The translations under genes were made by a program, and so were the position numbers. From Actinomycetes bacterium (GTDB taxonomy: Bacteria > Actinomycetota > Actinomycetes > JAHEKZ01), in contig JAHELE010000016.1 of the NCBI GenBank assembly GCA_024644345.1, positions 1-33,534 of the forward strand: a stretch of DNA of 33,534 nucleotides, written 5' to 3'. The notes under the pieces are model-generated. The model searched no databases. It saw only the letters and a program-made list of their open reading frames with translations, and had not been told where the DNA came from. Positions 1 to 10,729 of this stretch are shown here, piece by piece (position 1 is the stretch's first letter; each line of letters begins with the position of its first letter).

Positions 1-999
1 GAGCGCCCTGGCCTTGCCGGTGGGGGTGCCGCAGACGGCGGCCGTGGGGTGCAGAGCCGCGGCGAGGTCGAGCGCCGACTCGCCGTTCGCCAGCCGCCCG
101 GTGATGTCGGTCTGCAGATGTTGCACGTTCGCCAGACGCATGACCTCTGGCGAACGTGGCACCACGAGGTCTGAGCAGAAGGGCCCCAGCGTCTCTGACA
201 CCGAGCGCACCGCCAGCTCGTGCTCGACGCGGTCCTTGTCCGATGCCAAGAGATCGGCTGCGTGCTGGGCGTCAACCACCGCGTCGCTTCCCCGCGGTGT
301 CGTGCCGGCCAGGACGCGTGAGACGACATGGTCGCCGGTCCGGCGGACGAGGAGCTCGGGGGTAGCACCGACGAGCCCATCGACCGCGAATGTCCAACAG
401 CTGGGGTAGATGCGCGAGAGCGGCCCGAGGAGTGCACGCGCGTCGAGCGGGTTCTCTGTACTCGCGAGCAGATCGCGGGCCAAAACGACCTTGTCCAGGG
501 ACCCTTCGTTGATGCGTTGGACGGCCGTCGCGACCGCGTGCTCGTAGGCGGCGGACGTGACGGAGCCGTCGCTGTAGCGGACCTGACCGGCCGCCCTGAC
601 CTGGCTTCGGTGGGAGAGCGTCGGGTCGGCGTCGCCGATTGTCGTGATCCACGAAGCGCCGTCCCGCCGTCCGACGATGACCTTCGGCACGATGACGACC
701 GAGCTGCTCGGGCCATCGTCGAACGTGAAAGAACCGAAGGCGACGGGACCTGACCCGGGCACATGCACCTGGTCGTCGATGTCGAGCGCTCCCACGAGCT
801 CGAGCCACCACTTGGCGGCCTCGGCGAACCGACCGGGGCCCGACACCGAGAGACGCGCGGCCTCGCCCCAGGCGGCGAAGCCGTCGCTGCCCCGCGTCCA
901 GCTGACGATGTGCTCGTCCGGCAGCGTGTCGAGCAGCGGGCCGGGGTCGGCTATCGGCATCGAGCGCACGAGGGTGCGGGTTGCGGCCGTGGTGCTCAC
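1..999 (-). CDS. menF: Isochorismate synthase (MenF/EntC family), partial, runs off left edge
   Basis: Manual reverse-strand translation from GTG at 999: [37 protein letters not shown]...[10 protein letters not shown]...[37 protein letters not shown]...[18 protein letters not shown]; open to position 1. Chorismate-binding-enzyme motifs ([25 protein letters not shown]). Not in the supplied ORF track. Confidence 0.88.
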   Translation of the reverse strand, partial: MSTTAATRTLVRSMPIADPGPLLDTLPDEHIVSWTRGSDGFAAWGEAARLSVSGPGRFAEAAKWWLELVGALDIDDQVHVPGSGPVAFGSFTFDDGPSSSVVIVPKVIVGRRDGASWITTIGDADPTLSHRSQVRAAGQVRYSDGSVTSAAYEHAVATAVQRINEGSLDKVVLARDLLASTENPLDARALLGPLSRIYPSCWTFAVDGLVGATPELLVRRTGDHVVSRVLAGTTPRGSDAVVDAQHAADLLASDKDRVEHELAVRSVSETLGPFCSDLVVPRSPEVMRLANVQHLQTDITGRLANGESALDLAAALHPTAAVCGTPTGKARAL

Positions 1000-1088
1000 A
1001 GGCCAAGCCTAGAGCGGATGGGCCGGAGCGTCGCATCGGAGACCGCCCCGGCAGGGCGCGTCCCGTGGCTACGCGGCAGACTCGGGGT

Positions 1089-1781
1089 GTGACGCGCGCC
1101 GACCTCGACAAGCATCCGTTCGACGTCGCACGGATGTTCGACGACGTCGCCGCCAAGTACGACCTCACCAACGACGTGCTGTCGTTAGGACAGGACCGTC
1201 GGTGGCGGCAGAGTGTCGTCGCCGCACTGGATCCGCGGCCGGGCGAGCGGGTGCTCGATCTTGCCGCCGGCACTGGCACCTCGTCCGCACCGCTGAGCGA
1301 GCGTGGTGCGTTCGTGGTCCCGTGCGACTTCTCGCTCGGGATGCTGTCGGTCGGCAAGGAGCGCCGGCCCGAGTTGGCTTTCGTCGCGGGGGACGGGCTG
1401 CAGCTCCCGTTCGCTGACGGCAGCTTCGACGCGGTCACCATCTCGTTCGGGCTGCGCAACCTGCACGACACCGAGGCCGGGCTGGCCGAGCTGCTGCGCG
1501 TGACGCGGCCAGGCGGCCGGATCGTGGTCTGCGAGTTCAGCCATCCGGTCTGGGGACCGTTCCGCACGCTCTACAGCGAGTACCTCATGCGGGCGCTGCC
1601 CCCGACCGCGCGGGCGATCTCCAGTAACCCGGAGGCGTACGTCTACCTGGCCGAGTCGATCAGGGCCTGGCCCGATCAGCGGCATCTGGCCGCACTCCTG
1701 CAGAAAGCGGGATGGTCGGCGGTTGCCTGGCGCAACCTCTCCGCGGGGATCGTGGCCCTGCACCGAGCTGTCCGCCCCTGA
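1089..1781 (+). CDS. menG: Demethylmenaquinone methyltransferase (UbiE/MenG)
   Basis: SAM-methyltransferase motif [46 protein letters not shown]; likely GTG start at 1089 ([29 protein letters not shown]) rather than the ORF-track start at 981. Confidence 0.9.
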   Translation: MTRADLDKHPFDVARMFDDVAAKYDLTNDVLSLGQDRRWRQSVVAALDPRPGERVLDLAAGTGTSSAPLSERGAFVVPCDFSLGMLSVGKERRPELAFVAGDGLQLPFADGSFDAVTISFGLRNLHDTEAGLAELLRVTRPGGRIVVCEFSHPVWGPFRTLYSEYLMRALPPTARAISSNPEAYVYLAESIRAWPDQRHLAALLQKAGWSAVAWRNLSAGIVALHRAVRP

Positions 1782-1833
1782 CACCCCAGTGGGTGCAGCG
1801 TGACGTTGCGCCCGATGGGAGGCGGTGGTTCCG

Positions 1834-1863
1834 TTGTCGCAATTCCTGGGGGAGGAATAGACT
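1834..1863 (+). promoter_or_regulatory. Putative promoter (-35 TTGTCG 1834-1839, -10 TAGACT 1858-1863, 18 bp spacer)
   Basis: TANNNT -10 box with a 4/6 -35 match immediately upstream of the Rex-like operator and the GGR/nuo operon. Confidence 0.5.
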
Positions 1864-1871
1864 TGCCCCGC

Positions 1872-1889
1872 TCGTGAATGGTTTCACAA
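1872..1889. promoter_or_regulatory. Rex (NADH/NAD+ sensing repressor) operator
   Basis: TCGTGAATGGTTTCACAA matches the actinobacterial Rex consensus TTGTGAANNNNTTCACAA at 13 of 14 defined positions; sits just downstream of the predicted transcription start. Confidence 0.8.
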
Positions 1890-1922
1890 AGTCGACCGCC
1901 CCCTTGCCTCGAGGAACGCCGA

Positions 1923-3203
1923 GTGTCACGTCCCAGCAGCGACCACAGCGCCGATGTCATTGTCGTCGGCGCCGGACCGGCCGGCTCCACCACTGCCTAT
2001 CACCTGGCGCAGTCCGGTCTCGACGTCCTCCTCCTCGAAAAGACCGCCTTTCCACGCGAAAAGGTGTGCGGTGACGGGTTGACACCACGTGCGGTCAAGC
2101 AGCTTCTGGCCATGGGCATCGATCCCGACCCGTCCGATGGATGGGTGCGAAACCAGGGCTTGCGGATCATCGGCGGCGGAATGCGGCTCGAGCTGCCGTG
2201 GCCCGATCTGGCCTCGTTCCCCGACTACGGGCTGGTGCGCACGCGCGAAGACTTCGACGAGATCCTGGCCCGCCAAGCGCAAAAGGCCGGGGCCCGCCTG
2301 CACGAACGCATGGCCGTCACCGGGCCCGTCCTCGACGCGCTGGGCCGCATCGTGGGGGTCTCGGCGCGTCCGTCGCAGCCAGATGGCACCCGCGGCGACG
2401 AGGTCGAGTTCCGCGCCCCGCTGGTCGTGGCGGCCGACGGGAACTCCACCCGGCTCTCCCTCGCCATGGGTCTGCGCAAGCGCGACGACCGGCCCATGGG
2501 CGTTGCCGTGCGCACCTACTACACGAGTCCGCGCCACGATGACGACTGGCTCGAGTCGTGGCTCGAGCTGTGGGACGGCGACCGTCTCCTGCCGGGCTAC
2601 GGGTGGATCTTCGGTGTCGGCGACGGCACCGTGAACGCCGGTCTGGGCATCCTCAACTCCTCGACCGCCTTCGGCAGGGTGGACTACAAGGACCTGCTCC
2701 GCCGCTGGTTGGACACCACGCCGGAGGAGTGGGGCTTCCGCGAGGAGAACCGCACCCAGCCGATCCGTGGGGCCGCCCTGCCGATGGGCTTCAACCGCAC
2801 CCCGCACTACACCAGAGGGCTGATGCTCGTCGGCGACGCCGGTGGCATGGTCAACCCGTTCAACGGCGAGGGAATCGCCTACGCCATGGAGTCGGGAGCG
2901 ATGGCCGCCGAGACCATCGTCCAGGCGCTCGGACGCCCCACGGACGACGCCCGAGAACTCGCCCTGGCGGCGTACCCGGCAGCGCTGAAGGACGCCTATG
3001 GCGGCTACTACACCCTTGGCCGGGTCTTCGTGAAGCTGATCGGCAACCCGAATGTCATGAAGCTTGCCACCCGCCATGGCCTTCCCCATCCGACGCTCAT
3101 GCGGTTCACCCTCAAACTGCTGGCCAACCTCACCGATCCGCGTGATGGTGATGCCATGGACAAGGTGATCAACGCGATGACGAAGGTGGCTCCGGCGGCG
3201 TGA
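1923..3203 (+). CDS. Geranylgeranyl reductase family FAD-dependent oxidoreductase (possible menaquinone side-chain reductase, MenJ-like)
   Basis: VIVVGAGPAGSTTAYHLAQSG FAD motif; PREKVCGDGLTPRAV signature; MLVGDAGGMVNPFNGEGIAYAMESG. GTG at 1923 preceded by GAGGA; the ORF-track ATG at 1878 lies within the operator. Confidence 0.88.
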   Translation: MSRPSSDHSADVIVVGAGPAGSTTAYHLAQSGLDVLLLEKTAFPREKVCGDGLTPRAVKQLLAMGIDPDPSDGWVRNQGLRIIGGGMRLELPWPDLASFPDYGLVRTREDFDEILARQAQKAGARLHERMAVTGPVLDALGRIVGVSARPSQPDGTRGDEVEFRAPLVVAADGNSTRLSLAMGLRKRDDRPMGVAVRTYYTSPRHDDDWLESWLELWDGDRLLPGYGWIFGVGDGTVNAGLGILNSSTAFGRVDYKDLLRRWLDTTPEEWGFREENRTQPIRGAALPMGFNRTPHYTRGLMLVGDAGGMVNPFNGEGIAYAMESGAMAAETIVQALGRPTDDARELALAAYPAALKDAYGGYYTLGRVFVKLIGNPNVMKLATRHGLPHPTLMRFTLKLLANLTDPRDGDAMDKVINAMTKVAPAA

Positions 3204-3312
3204 CTGGCCTCCAGCACCCCACCCAGGGACGCGGCGCCAGCGGCCCTAGGATGATCGGCGATCCGTGGCCCACCTCTGGGGTCGCCGCCGGATGCGAAAG
3301 GAGCAGCCCGCT

Positions 3313-3672
3313 GTGAATCCGATCGTTCCGATCCTCTTCCTCGGCCTCCTCGCCTTCGGCTTCGCTGCCTTCTCGATCGTGGCTGGCTCGCTGTCCGGCC
3401 CCCGGCGCTACAGCCGGGTCAAGCTCGACGCCTACGAGTGCGGCATCGAGCCGACGCCCCAGCCGATTGGCGGCGGTCGCTTTCCGGTGAAGTACTACCT
3501 CACCGCGATGCTCTTCATCTTGTTCGACATCGAGATCGTCTTCCTCTACCCGTGGGCAGTCGCCTTCGACCAGCTGGCGATCTTCGGTCTCATCGAGATG
3601 CTCCTCTTCATCCTCACCCTCGGTGTCGCCTACGCCTACGTCTGGCGAAGGGGTGGCCTCGAATGGGACTAG
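3313..3672 (+). CDS. nuoA: NADH-quinone oxidoreductase subunit A
   Basis: YECGIEPTPQPIGGGRFPVKYYLTAMLFILFDIEIVFLYPWAV; GTG start at 3313 behind AAAGGAG. Confidence 0.95.
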   Translation: MNPIVPILFLGLLAFGFAAFSIVAGSLSGPRRYSRVKLDAYECGIEPTPQPIGGGRFPVKYYLTAMLFILFDIEIVFLYPWAVAFDQLAIFGLIEMLLFILTLGVAYAYVWRRGGLEWD

Positions 3673-3705
3673 CCGTGCAGCGACAGCAGAGCGGGGGGTA
3701 TCTCC

Positions 3706-4260
3706 ATGGGTCTTGAGGAGCAGCTGCCGAGCGGGTTCATGCTCACCACGGTGGAGAAGTTCGCTGGGTGGGCCCGGTCCGGATCGCTGTGGCCGGCCAC
3801 GTTCGGACTCGCCTGCTGCGCCATCGAAATGATGGCGACGGGTGCTGGGCGCTACGACCTGGCCCGTTTCGGCATGGAGGTCTTCCGGGCCTCGCCACGG
3901 CAGGCCGACCTGATGATCGTGGCCGGACGCGTCAGCCAGAAGATGGCTCCGGTGCTTCGTCAGATCTACGACCAGATGGCTGAACCCAAGTGGGTCATCT
4001 CGATGGGGGCGTGCGCGTCCAGCGGCGGAATGTTCAACAACTACGCGATCGTGCAGGGCGTCGACCACATCGTGCCGGTCGACATCTACCTTCCCGGCTG
4101 CCCACCGCGTCCTGAGCAGCTGATGGACGCCATCTTGAAGCTGCATGAGCAGATCAAGAACGAGAAGCTCGGAGCCCAGCGCGTCGAGTGGCAGCGCGAG
4201 CTCGAGGCGTCAGCCCTTACCGCCGTTCCCACCAGCGACATGAAGGGTCTGCTCAGGTGA
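3706..4260 (+). CDS. nuoB: NADH-quinone oxidoreductase subunit B
   Basis: [75 protein letters not shown]2 cluster ligands. Confidence 0.97.
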   Translation: MGLEEQLPSGFMLTTVEKFAGWARSGSLWPATFGLACCAIEMMATGAGRYDLARFGMEVFRASPRQADLMIVAGRVSQKMAPVLRQIYDQMAEPKWVISMGACASSGGMFNNYAIVQGVDHIVPVDIYLPGCPPRPEQLMDAILKLHEQIKNEKLGAQRVEWQRELEASALTAVPTSDMKGLLR

Positions 4261-4955
4261 GCGACGACGAGGTCACTCCCGACGTCGTCCCGGCCGGGAC
4301 GCCCACGCTTGATGTCGTCGACGTTCGCTCCGGCATGTTCGGTGCGAGCGACGGCGGCGACACGTCCGGGTTCGGCGGTCTGGTGCGAACGATCTCGGTG
4401 GCACCGGCTGCGAGTCGCCCGTACGGAGGCTGGTTCGACGAGGTCGCAGATTCTCTCGAGCAGGCGTACCCGCAGTTCTCGGAAGCCATCGAGAAAGTCG
4501 TGGTCGAGCACGGCGAGCTCACCCTGCACATTCGGCGCGAGCACCTGCGGGATGTCGCACAGGTGCTGCGTGACGACGCCGCCCTTCGTTTTGAGATGTG
4601 CATGGGCGTCAGTGGCGTGCACTGGCCAGGTGACACCGACCGTGAGCTGCACGCGGTCTACCCGTTGCTCTCGTTCACGCACAACCGCCGGATCAAGATC
4701 GAGGTCTCGTGTCCGGACACCGACCCGCACATCCCGTCGCTCTACGAGGTCTACCCCACCAACGACTGGCACGAGCGCGAGACTTACGACTTCTTCGGCA
4801 TCATCTTCGACGGCCACCCGTCGCTGAGCAGGATCGAGATGCCCGACGACTGGCCGGGACACCCGCAGCGCAAGGACTACTCGCTCGGGGGGATCCCCGT
4901 TGAGTACAAGGGCGCAGAGATCGCACCGCCGAACGAGCGGAGGCACTACTCCTGA
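4257..4955 (+). CDS. nuoC: NADH-quinone oxidoreductase subunit C
   Basis: [45 protein letters not shown] start at 4257 overlapping the nuoB stop. Confidence 0.95.
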   Translation: MSDDEVTPDVVPAGTPTLDVVDVRSGMFGASDGGDTSGFGGLVRTISVAPAASRPYGGWFDEVADSLEQAYPQFSEAIEKVVVEHGELTLHIRREHLRDVAQVLRDDAALRFEMCMGVSGVHWPGDTDRELHAVYPLLSFTHNRRIKIEVSCPDTDPHIPSLYEVYPTNDWHERETYDFFGIIFDGHPSLSRIEMPDDWPGHPQRKDYSLGGIPVEYKGAEIAPPNERRHYS

Positions 4956-6340
4956 TGACCACCACCGGCCCCTACGACACCCAGGACCTCAACGACGCTC
5001 CCGATGCGTCAGGGGACCCTTACGCCGAATCCCGGCCTACCGCCGACGGTCGGGTGTACACCGTCAGCGGGGGCGACTGGGACGCCTTCGCTGCCGAGGC
5101 GGCCGAGATGGCCGAAGGCTCGCTGGTCGTCAACATGGGGCCTCAGCACCCTTCGACACATGGCGTGCTGCGGCTGATCCTTCAGCTCGAGGGCGAGACG
5201 GTCACTGACACCCGATGCGGAATCGGCTACCTGCACACGGGGATCGAGAAGAATCTCGAGTTCCGCACCTGGACGCAGGGCGTCACATTCGTGACCCGGA
5301 TGGACTACCTGACACCGTTCTACAACGAGACTGCCTACTGCATGGGGGTCGAGCGGCTGCTCGGAATCACCGACGAGGTGCCTGAGCGTGCTCGACTGAT
5401 CCGCATCCTGATGATGGAGCTCAACCGCATCTCGTCCCACCTGGTCTGCATCGCCACAGGTGGCATGGAGATCGGCGCACTCACCGTGATGACGATCGGC
5501 TTCCGGGAGCGTGAGCTGGTCCTCGACCTCTTCGAGCTGATCACCGGGCTGCGGCTCAACCATGCGTACGTACGTCCTGGAGGAGTGGCCAACGACCTTC
5601 CGGTCGATGGCATCGAGAAGATCCGCGACTTCCACACCCTGATGAGCAAGCGGGTCTTCGACTACATCAAGCTCTGCAACGAGAACCCGATCTTCAAGGG
5701 ACGCCTGGTCGATGTCGGTTATCTCGACCTGGCCGGCTGCATGGCGCTGGGCATCACCGGCCCGATCCTTCGGTCGACCGGGCTGCCGTGGGACCTGCGC
5801 AAGACACAGCCGTACCTCGGCTACGACGAGTTCGAGTTCGACGTGCCGACATGGGACACCTGCGACGCCTACGGTCGGTTCCGGATCAGGTTGGAAGAGA
5901 TGGTCGAGTCGCTGCGCATCGTCAAACAGGTCGTCGACCGGCTCGAAGAAGCTGGCCCGGGGCCGGTGATGGTTGATGACCCCAAGATCGCCTGGCCCGC
6001 CCAGCTGTCGATCGGAAACGACGGCCAGGGGAACAGCAGGGCGCACATCAACAAGATCATGAACGAGTCGATGGAGGCGTTGATCCATCACTTCAAGCTG
6101 GTTACCGAAGGATTCTCGGTTCCGGCCGGCCAGGTCTACTCCGCGGTCGAGTCGCCGCGGGGTGAGCTGGGCGTCGTGATGGCCAGTGACGGCGGGACGC
6201 GCCCCTATCGCGTCCACTACCGAGACCCCTCCTTCACCAACCTCCAGGCTGTCGGCGCCATGTGTGCGGGGGCGCAGGTCGCCGACGTCATCGCCGCCGT
6301 TGCCTCGATCGACCCCGTCATGGGCGGCGTAGACCGCTGA
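4955..6340 (+). CDS. nuoD: NADH-quinone oxidoreductase subunit D
   Basis: [24 protein letters not shown]...[11 protein letters not shown]...; C-terminal [34 protein letters not shown]...MGGVDR. Confidence 0.97.
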   Translation: MTTTGPYDTQDLNDAPDASGDPYAESRPTADGRVYTVSGGDWDAFAAEAAEMAEGSLVVNMGPQHPSTHGVLRLILQLEGETVTDTRCGIGYLHTGIEKNLEFRTWTQGVTFVTRMDYLTPFYNETAYCMGVERLLGITDEVPERARLIRILMMELNRISSHLVCIATGGMEIGALTVMTIGFRERELVLDLFELITGLRLNHAYVRPGGVANDLPVDGIEKIRDFHTLMSKRVFDYIKLCNENPIFKGRLVDVGYLDLAGCMALGITGPILRSTGLPWDLRKTQPYLGYDEFEFDVPTWDTCDAYGRFRIRLEEMVESLRIVKQVVDRLEEAGPGPVMVDDPKIAWPAQLSIGNDGQGNSRAHINKIMNESMEALIHHFKLVTEGFSVPAGQVYSAVESPRGELGVVMASDGGTRPYRVHYRDPSFTNLQAVGAMCAGAQVADVIAAVASIDPVMGGVDR

Positions 6341-6370
6341 CCGCTCTACACACACTGCTAAAGGACACGC

Positions 6371-7051
6371 ATGGCCATCGCTGAGACCACCCGGGCGCAG
6401 ATGCGCGAGGTGCTCGACCGCTATCCCCGCAAGCGGTCTGCGCTCATGCCCCTGCTGCACCTGGTTCAGGCGGACGAAGGGTTCATCACACCCGAAGGCG
6501 TGACGTTGGTGGCCGAGCTGGTCGAGCTGACCGAGGCTGAGGTCACGGCCGTTTCCTCCTTCTACACGATGTACCTCAAGCGACAGAGCGGGCGGGTGCG
6601 CGTGGGCGTCTGCATCAACTCGCTCTGCGCCGTCCTCGGCGGTGACGAGATCTGGGACGCCCTCGTCGACCACTGCGGAACGGGCAACAACCAGACAACC
6701 GACGACGGTGCGGTCACGCTCGAACGCATCGAATGTCAGGCGGCATGCACGCATGCGCCGGTCATGACCGCGAACTGGGAGTTCCTCGACGACATGACTG
6801 TCGAGAAGGCCAAGCAGGTGGTCGACGATGCCAGAGCCGGACTGCCCATCAAGAGCACTCGCGGGCCGGTTGTCCGCAGTTTCGCCGAGGCCGAGCGAAC
6901 CATCGTCGGCGTCGACGACGGGCTCGTGGCCGAGGGCGACCATCGCGATGAGCGGATGATGGCCGGCTTGCGCCTGGCGCGGCAGAACGGTGACGCCGAG
7001 CGGAGCGCGGATGCAGAACGCCGTGGCGCCCAGAAGGTGAAGGGGAACTGA
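6371..7051 (+). CDS. nuoE: NADH-quinone oxidoreductase subunit E
   Basis: [2Fe-2S] ligands GVCINSLCAVLGGDEI ... IECQAACTHAPVM. Confidence 0.95.
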   Translation: MAIAETTRAQMREVLDRYPRKRSALMPLLHLVQADEGFITPEGVTLVAELVELTEAEVTAVSSFYTMYLKRQSGRVRVGVCINSLCAVLGGDEIWDALVDHCGTGNNQTTDDGAVTLERIECQAACTHAPVMTANWEFLDDMTVEKAKQVVDDARAGLPIKSTRGPVVRSFAEAERTIVGVDDGLVAEGDHRDERMMAGLRLARQNGDAERSADAERRGAQKVKGN

Positions 7052-7052
7052 C

Positions 7053-8354
7053 ATGCCGCTGACCCCTGTGCTGTCAGCCCACTGGGACGAGGCCGACAGC
7101 TACACGCTTGACGGGTACCGCCGCCACGGAGGCTATGACGCGTTGGCCCTGGCGTTCGCCAAGCAACCGGACGACGTCATCCAGCTCGTCAAGGACTCAG
7201 GTCTTCGCGGTCGAGGCGGTGCCGGTTTCCCTACCGGGATGAAGTGGGGCTTCGTGCCCCAGGGGGACGGCAAACCGCACTACCTCGTGGTCAACGCGGA
7301 CGAGTCCGAGCCCGGGGCATGCAAGGACGTCCCGCTGATGCTCGCCAACCCGCACTCGCTGGTCGAGGGCGTCGTGATCGCGTCCTACGCGATTCGGGCC
7401 AATCACGCGTTCATCTACATCCGTGGTGAGGTGCCCCATGCCATTCGGCGGGTGGCGACCGCCGTGCGCGAGGCCTATGCAGCCGGGCTTCTCGGTCAGA
7501 ACATCCAGGGATCGGGGTTCGACCTCGAGGTCACGGTGCACGCCGGTGCGGGGGCGTACATCTGCGGTGAAGAGACCGCCCTGCTCGACTCGCTCGAGGG
7601 ATTCCGTGGTCAGCCACGGCTCAAGCCTCCGTTTCCCGCCGTTGCCGGCCTGTATGCGTCGCCCACCGTTGTCAACAACGTCGAGACCATCGCGAGTGTC
7701 CCGTCAATCGTCACCAATGGTGCCGAGTGGTACACGTCCTACGGCAGCGAGAAGTCTCCCGGCGTCAAGCTGTTCGCCGTGTCTGGGCATGTCGAGCGCC
7801 CCGGCATCTTCGAGGCGCCCATGGGCACCACGATGCGCGAGCTGCTGGAGTGGGCCGGCGGGATGCGCAAGGGCCACCGGCTCAAGTTCTGGGTGCCGGG
7901 GGGATCGAGTGTTCCGCTGCTCACCGAAGAACACCTGGATGTTCCCTACACCTACGAAGACATCGCCGCCGCGGGTTCGATGCTGGGCACCGGGACGCCG
8001 ATGGTCTTCGACGAGACCACCAGTGTCACCCGGGTTGTCACGCGATGGCTGGAGTTCTACAAGCACGAGTCGTGCGGCAAGTGCACGCCGTGTCGCGAGG
8101 GCACGTACTGGCTGGTCGACCTGCTGCGTCGACTCGAGGGCGGCGTCGGGTCCGATGACGACATCACCCGGATCAACGAGGTGTCGGCGCAGATCGCGGG
8201 CCGGTCGTTTTGCGCCTTGGGTGACGCTGCAGCTACCCCCTTCCCCGGGGCGATGAAGTACTTCGCCGACGAGATCGCCCTCGGAACCCATACCCCGGCC
8301 AGCGACCTCTACGACCCGGTGGCCGCGACCGTCCTGGCGGGGGTGAACGCCTGA
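7053..8354 (+). CDS. nuoF: NADH-quinone oxidoreductase subunit F
   Basis: LRGRGGAGFPTGMKWGF (FMN/NADH site), GAGAYICGEETALLDSLEG, ESCGKCTPCREGTYW (N3 ligands). Confidence 0.97.
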   Translation: MPLTPVLSAHWDEADSYTLDGYRRHGGYDALALAFAKQPDDVIQLVKDSGLRGRGGAGFPTGMKWGFVPQGDGKPHYLVVNADESEPGACKDVPLMLANPHSLVEGVVIASYAIRANHAFIYIRGEVPHAIRRVATAVREAYAAGLLGQNIQGSGFDLEVTVHAGAGAYICGEETALLDSLEGFRGQPRLKPPFPAVAGLYASPTVVNNVETIASVPSIVTNGAEWYTSYGSEKSPGVKLFAVSGHVERPGIFEAPMGTTMRELLEWAGGMRKGHRLKFWVPGGSSVPLLTEEHLDVPYTYEDIAAAGSMLGTGTPMVFDETTSVTRVVTRWLEFYKHESCGKCTPCREGTYWLVDLLRRLEGGVGSDDDITRINEVSAQIAGRSFCALGDAAATPFPGAMKYFADEIALGTHTPASDLYDPVAATVLAGVNA

Positions 8355-10729
8355 TGACCGTGACCACCGCGTCCACGAGTGGAGACACCCTTGAGCCGCG
8401 TCCAGACCTGGTGACCTTGACGATCGATGGGGTCGAGACCTCGGTCCCCAAGGGCACGCTGATCATTCGGGCGGCCGAGCAGCTCGGGGTGGCCGTTCCC
8501 CGTTTCTGTGACCACCCGTTGCTCGACCCGGTGGCGGCCTGCCGGATGTGTCTGATCGAGGTCGAGGGCATGCCAAAGCCTCAGCCGGCGTGCGCCGTCA
8601 CCTGTTCTGACGGCATGGTCGTCAAGACCCAGATGACCTCCGCCGTCGCCGGTGAGGCACAGCGCAGCGTGATGGAATTCCTGCTCATCAACCACCCGCT
8701 CGACTGCCCGATCTGCGACAAGGGTGGCGAGTGCCCGCTGCAGAACCAGGCCATGGCCAACGGTCAGGGTGACACCCGCTTCGATGGCCCCAAGCGCACG
8801 TTCCCCAAGCCGATCGGCCTGTCGGCGCAGGTGCTTCTCGACCGCGAACGGTGCGTCTCCTGCGCCCGGTGCACGCGGTTCGCCGAGCAGGTCGCCGCAG
8901 ACCCGTTGATCGAGCTGCTCGAACGGGGCTCGCAGCAGCAGGTTGGCATCGCAGACGGCGTCCCGTTCAACTCCTACTTCTCCGGCAACACGATCCAGAT
9001 CTGCCCGGTCGGTGCGCTGACCAGTGCCATGTACCGCTTCCGGTCCCGCCCCTTCGACCTGGTCTCGACGCCCACCGCGTGCGAGCACTGCGCGTCGGGC
9101 TGCGCCCTCCGCACCGACTCGCGGCGTAACGCGGTGATGCGCCGCATGGCGGCGGTTGATCCTGCGGTCAACGAGGAGTGGAACTGTGACAAGGGACGGT
9201 TCGCGTTCCGCTATCTCGAGTCCGATCTGCGGCTGACCACTCCGCTGATCCGTGAGGATGGCGAGCTGCGTCCGGCATCGTGGGACGAGGCGTTGGTCGC
9301 TGCCGCAGAGGGGTTCACTGCGGCCCAGGGCACGACCGGCACCATCACCGGTGGTCGTCTCATGGTTGAGGACGCCTACGCCTACTCGGTCTTCACGCGT
9401 CGCGTCCTCGGCACCAACGACATCGACTTCAGGCCGAGGAACTCCTCGGCAGAGGAGGAGCAGTTCCTCGCCGCCCGAGTAGCCGGCCGAGGACTCGGCC
9501 CCACCTACGCCGACCTCGAGAAGGCTCCAGCGGTCCTCCTGGTGACCTTTGAGCCGGAGGACGAGTCGCCGATCGTGCTCCTGAGGCTGCGCAAGGCGGC
9601 TAGGGCGGGGACGCGCGTGCTTGCGGTTGCCCCAGCGGCCAGCCGGGGTCTGGGCAAGGTGGACGGCACGTGGATCCCGGCAGCCCCCGGCTCTGAGGCG
9701 GCCGTGCTCAAAGACTTGGCGCCTGACGTTGTTGACCTTCTCGGTCAGCAGGGGGCGGTCGTCCTGGTGGGCGAGCGGGCCTCGGCTTCGCCGGGCCTGC
9801 TCACCGCCGTTGGTGAGCTCTGCGACCGGACGGGCGCGGCTCTCGGCTGGGTCCCACGACGGGCCGGTGATCGGGGGTCGGTGGATGCCGGTCTGCTGCC
9901 GTCGCTGCTGCCCGGCGGACGCCCAGTGGCCGATGCGGCCGCGCGGGTCGACACGGCCGCAATCTGGGGGTCGGTTGACGTTCCCGACGCCGAGGGACGT
10001 GACATTCCGGCCATGCTGAAGGGTGTCGAGGCGAGCGAGGTCTCAGCGCTGCTCATGGCCGGCGTCCAGCTCGACGACCTTCCAGACGGTGCTGAGGCCG
10101 CGCTCCGGGCCGCCGAGTTCGTCGTCGTCGTCGATACCCACGACCACGCGGTTGTCCAGTTCGCCGATGTTGTCTTCCCGGTCGCTGCCGCGCCTGAGAA
10201 GACCGGTTCGTTCGTCAACTGGGAGGGCCGCGTGCGCCCTTCATCGAGGCCGCTCCGAACGTCTCTGATGACCGATGCGAGGGTGCTGTCTGCGCTGGGT
10301 GCCGAAATGGGCATCAAGGGTCTGGAGTCGGATCCGGTAGCGCTGATGGCCGAGCTCGATGAGTTCTCGGGCTGGGAGGGTGCGCGGGTGAGCCCGCCAG
10401 CTGTTGCCGGCTCGTCACCCGAACCTGGATCAGGGTTGCTGCTGGGCACCTGGAGGCCGCTGCTCGAGTCGACCGATATGCAGAGCGGTGAGCCCTACCT
10501 GGCAGCTACCGCCCGCTCCCAAGAGGTGTGGCTCTCGGCCGGCGAGGCACGAACGCTTGGCGCGACGGAGGGGGACATGATCACTGTCACCGGCTCCAGC
10601 GGTAGCGTCACAGCGCCGCTCGTGCTCGCTGACGTGGCCGACGGCGCCGTCGTGGTCACGGGGAACGCTCACCGGGCCCTGGGGGCCAGTGGTGTTCGCG
10701 TGCAGGTTGCAGTGGAGGGACAAGGATGA
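8354..10729 (+). CDS. nuoG: NADH-quinone oxidoreductase subunit G
   Basis: N-terminal [2Fe-2S] and HxxxCxxCxxxxxC ([15 protein letters not shown]), [13 protein letters not shown], plus CEHCASGC...NCDKGRFAF consistent with N7 ligands. Confidence 0.95.
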   Translation: MTVTTASTSGDTLEPRPDLVTLTIDGVETSVPKGTLIIRAAEQLGVAVPRFCDHPLLDPVAACRMCLIEVEGMPKPQPACAVTCSDGMVVKTQMTSAVAGEAQRSVMEFLLINHPLDCPICDKGGECPLQNQAMANGQGDTRFDGPKRTFPKPIGLSAQVLLDRERCVSCARCTRFAEQVAADPLIELLERGSQQQVGIADGVPFNSYFSGNTIQICPVGALTSAMYRFRSRPFDLVSTPTACEHCASGCALRTDSRRNAVMRRMAAVDPAVNEEWNCDKGRFAFRYLESDLRLTTPLIREDGELRPASWDEALVAAAEGFTAAQGTTGTITGGRLMVEDAYAYSVFTRRVLGTNDIDFRPRNSSAEEEQFLAARVAGRGLGPTYADLEKAPAVLLVTFEPEDESPIVLLRLRKAARAGTRVLAVAPAASRGLGKVDGTWIPAAPGSEAAVLKDLAPDVVDLLGQQGAVVLVGERASASPGLLTAVGELCDRTGAALGWVPRRAGDRGSVDAGLLPSLLPGGRPVADAAARVDTAAIWGSVDVPDAEGRDIPAMLKGVEASEVSALLMAGVQLDDLPDGAEAALRAAEFVVVVDTHDHAVVQFADVVFPVAAAPEKTGSFVNWEGRVRPSSRPLRTSLMTDARVLSALGAEMGIKGLESDPVALMAELDEFSGWEGARVSPPAVAGSSPEPGSGLLLGTWRPLLESTDMQSGEPYLAATARSQEVWLSAGEARTLGATEGDMITVTGSSGSVTAPLVLADVADGAVVVTGNAHRALGASGVRVQVAVEGQG

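Noticed and set aside
272-1567. 431 aa minus-strand ORF spanning menF and menG
   Set aside because: Wrong frame; the real minus-strand gene is the menF-like frame starting at GTG 999, and menG occupies the plus strand.
3247-3252. TAGGAT hexamer upstream of nuoA as an internal promoter
   Set aside because: Good -10 match but no acceptable -35 and no other support; not called as a feature.
5009-7054. 681 aa minus-strand ORF antisense to nuoD/nuoE
   Set aside because: Low-complexity Asp/Val/His/Arg-rich translation with no recognisable domain; antisense reading frame kept open by high GC3 of the true genes.
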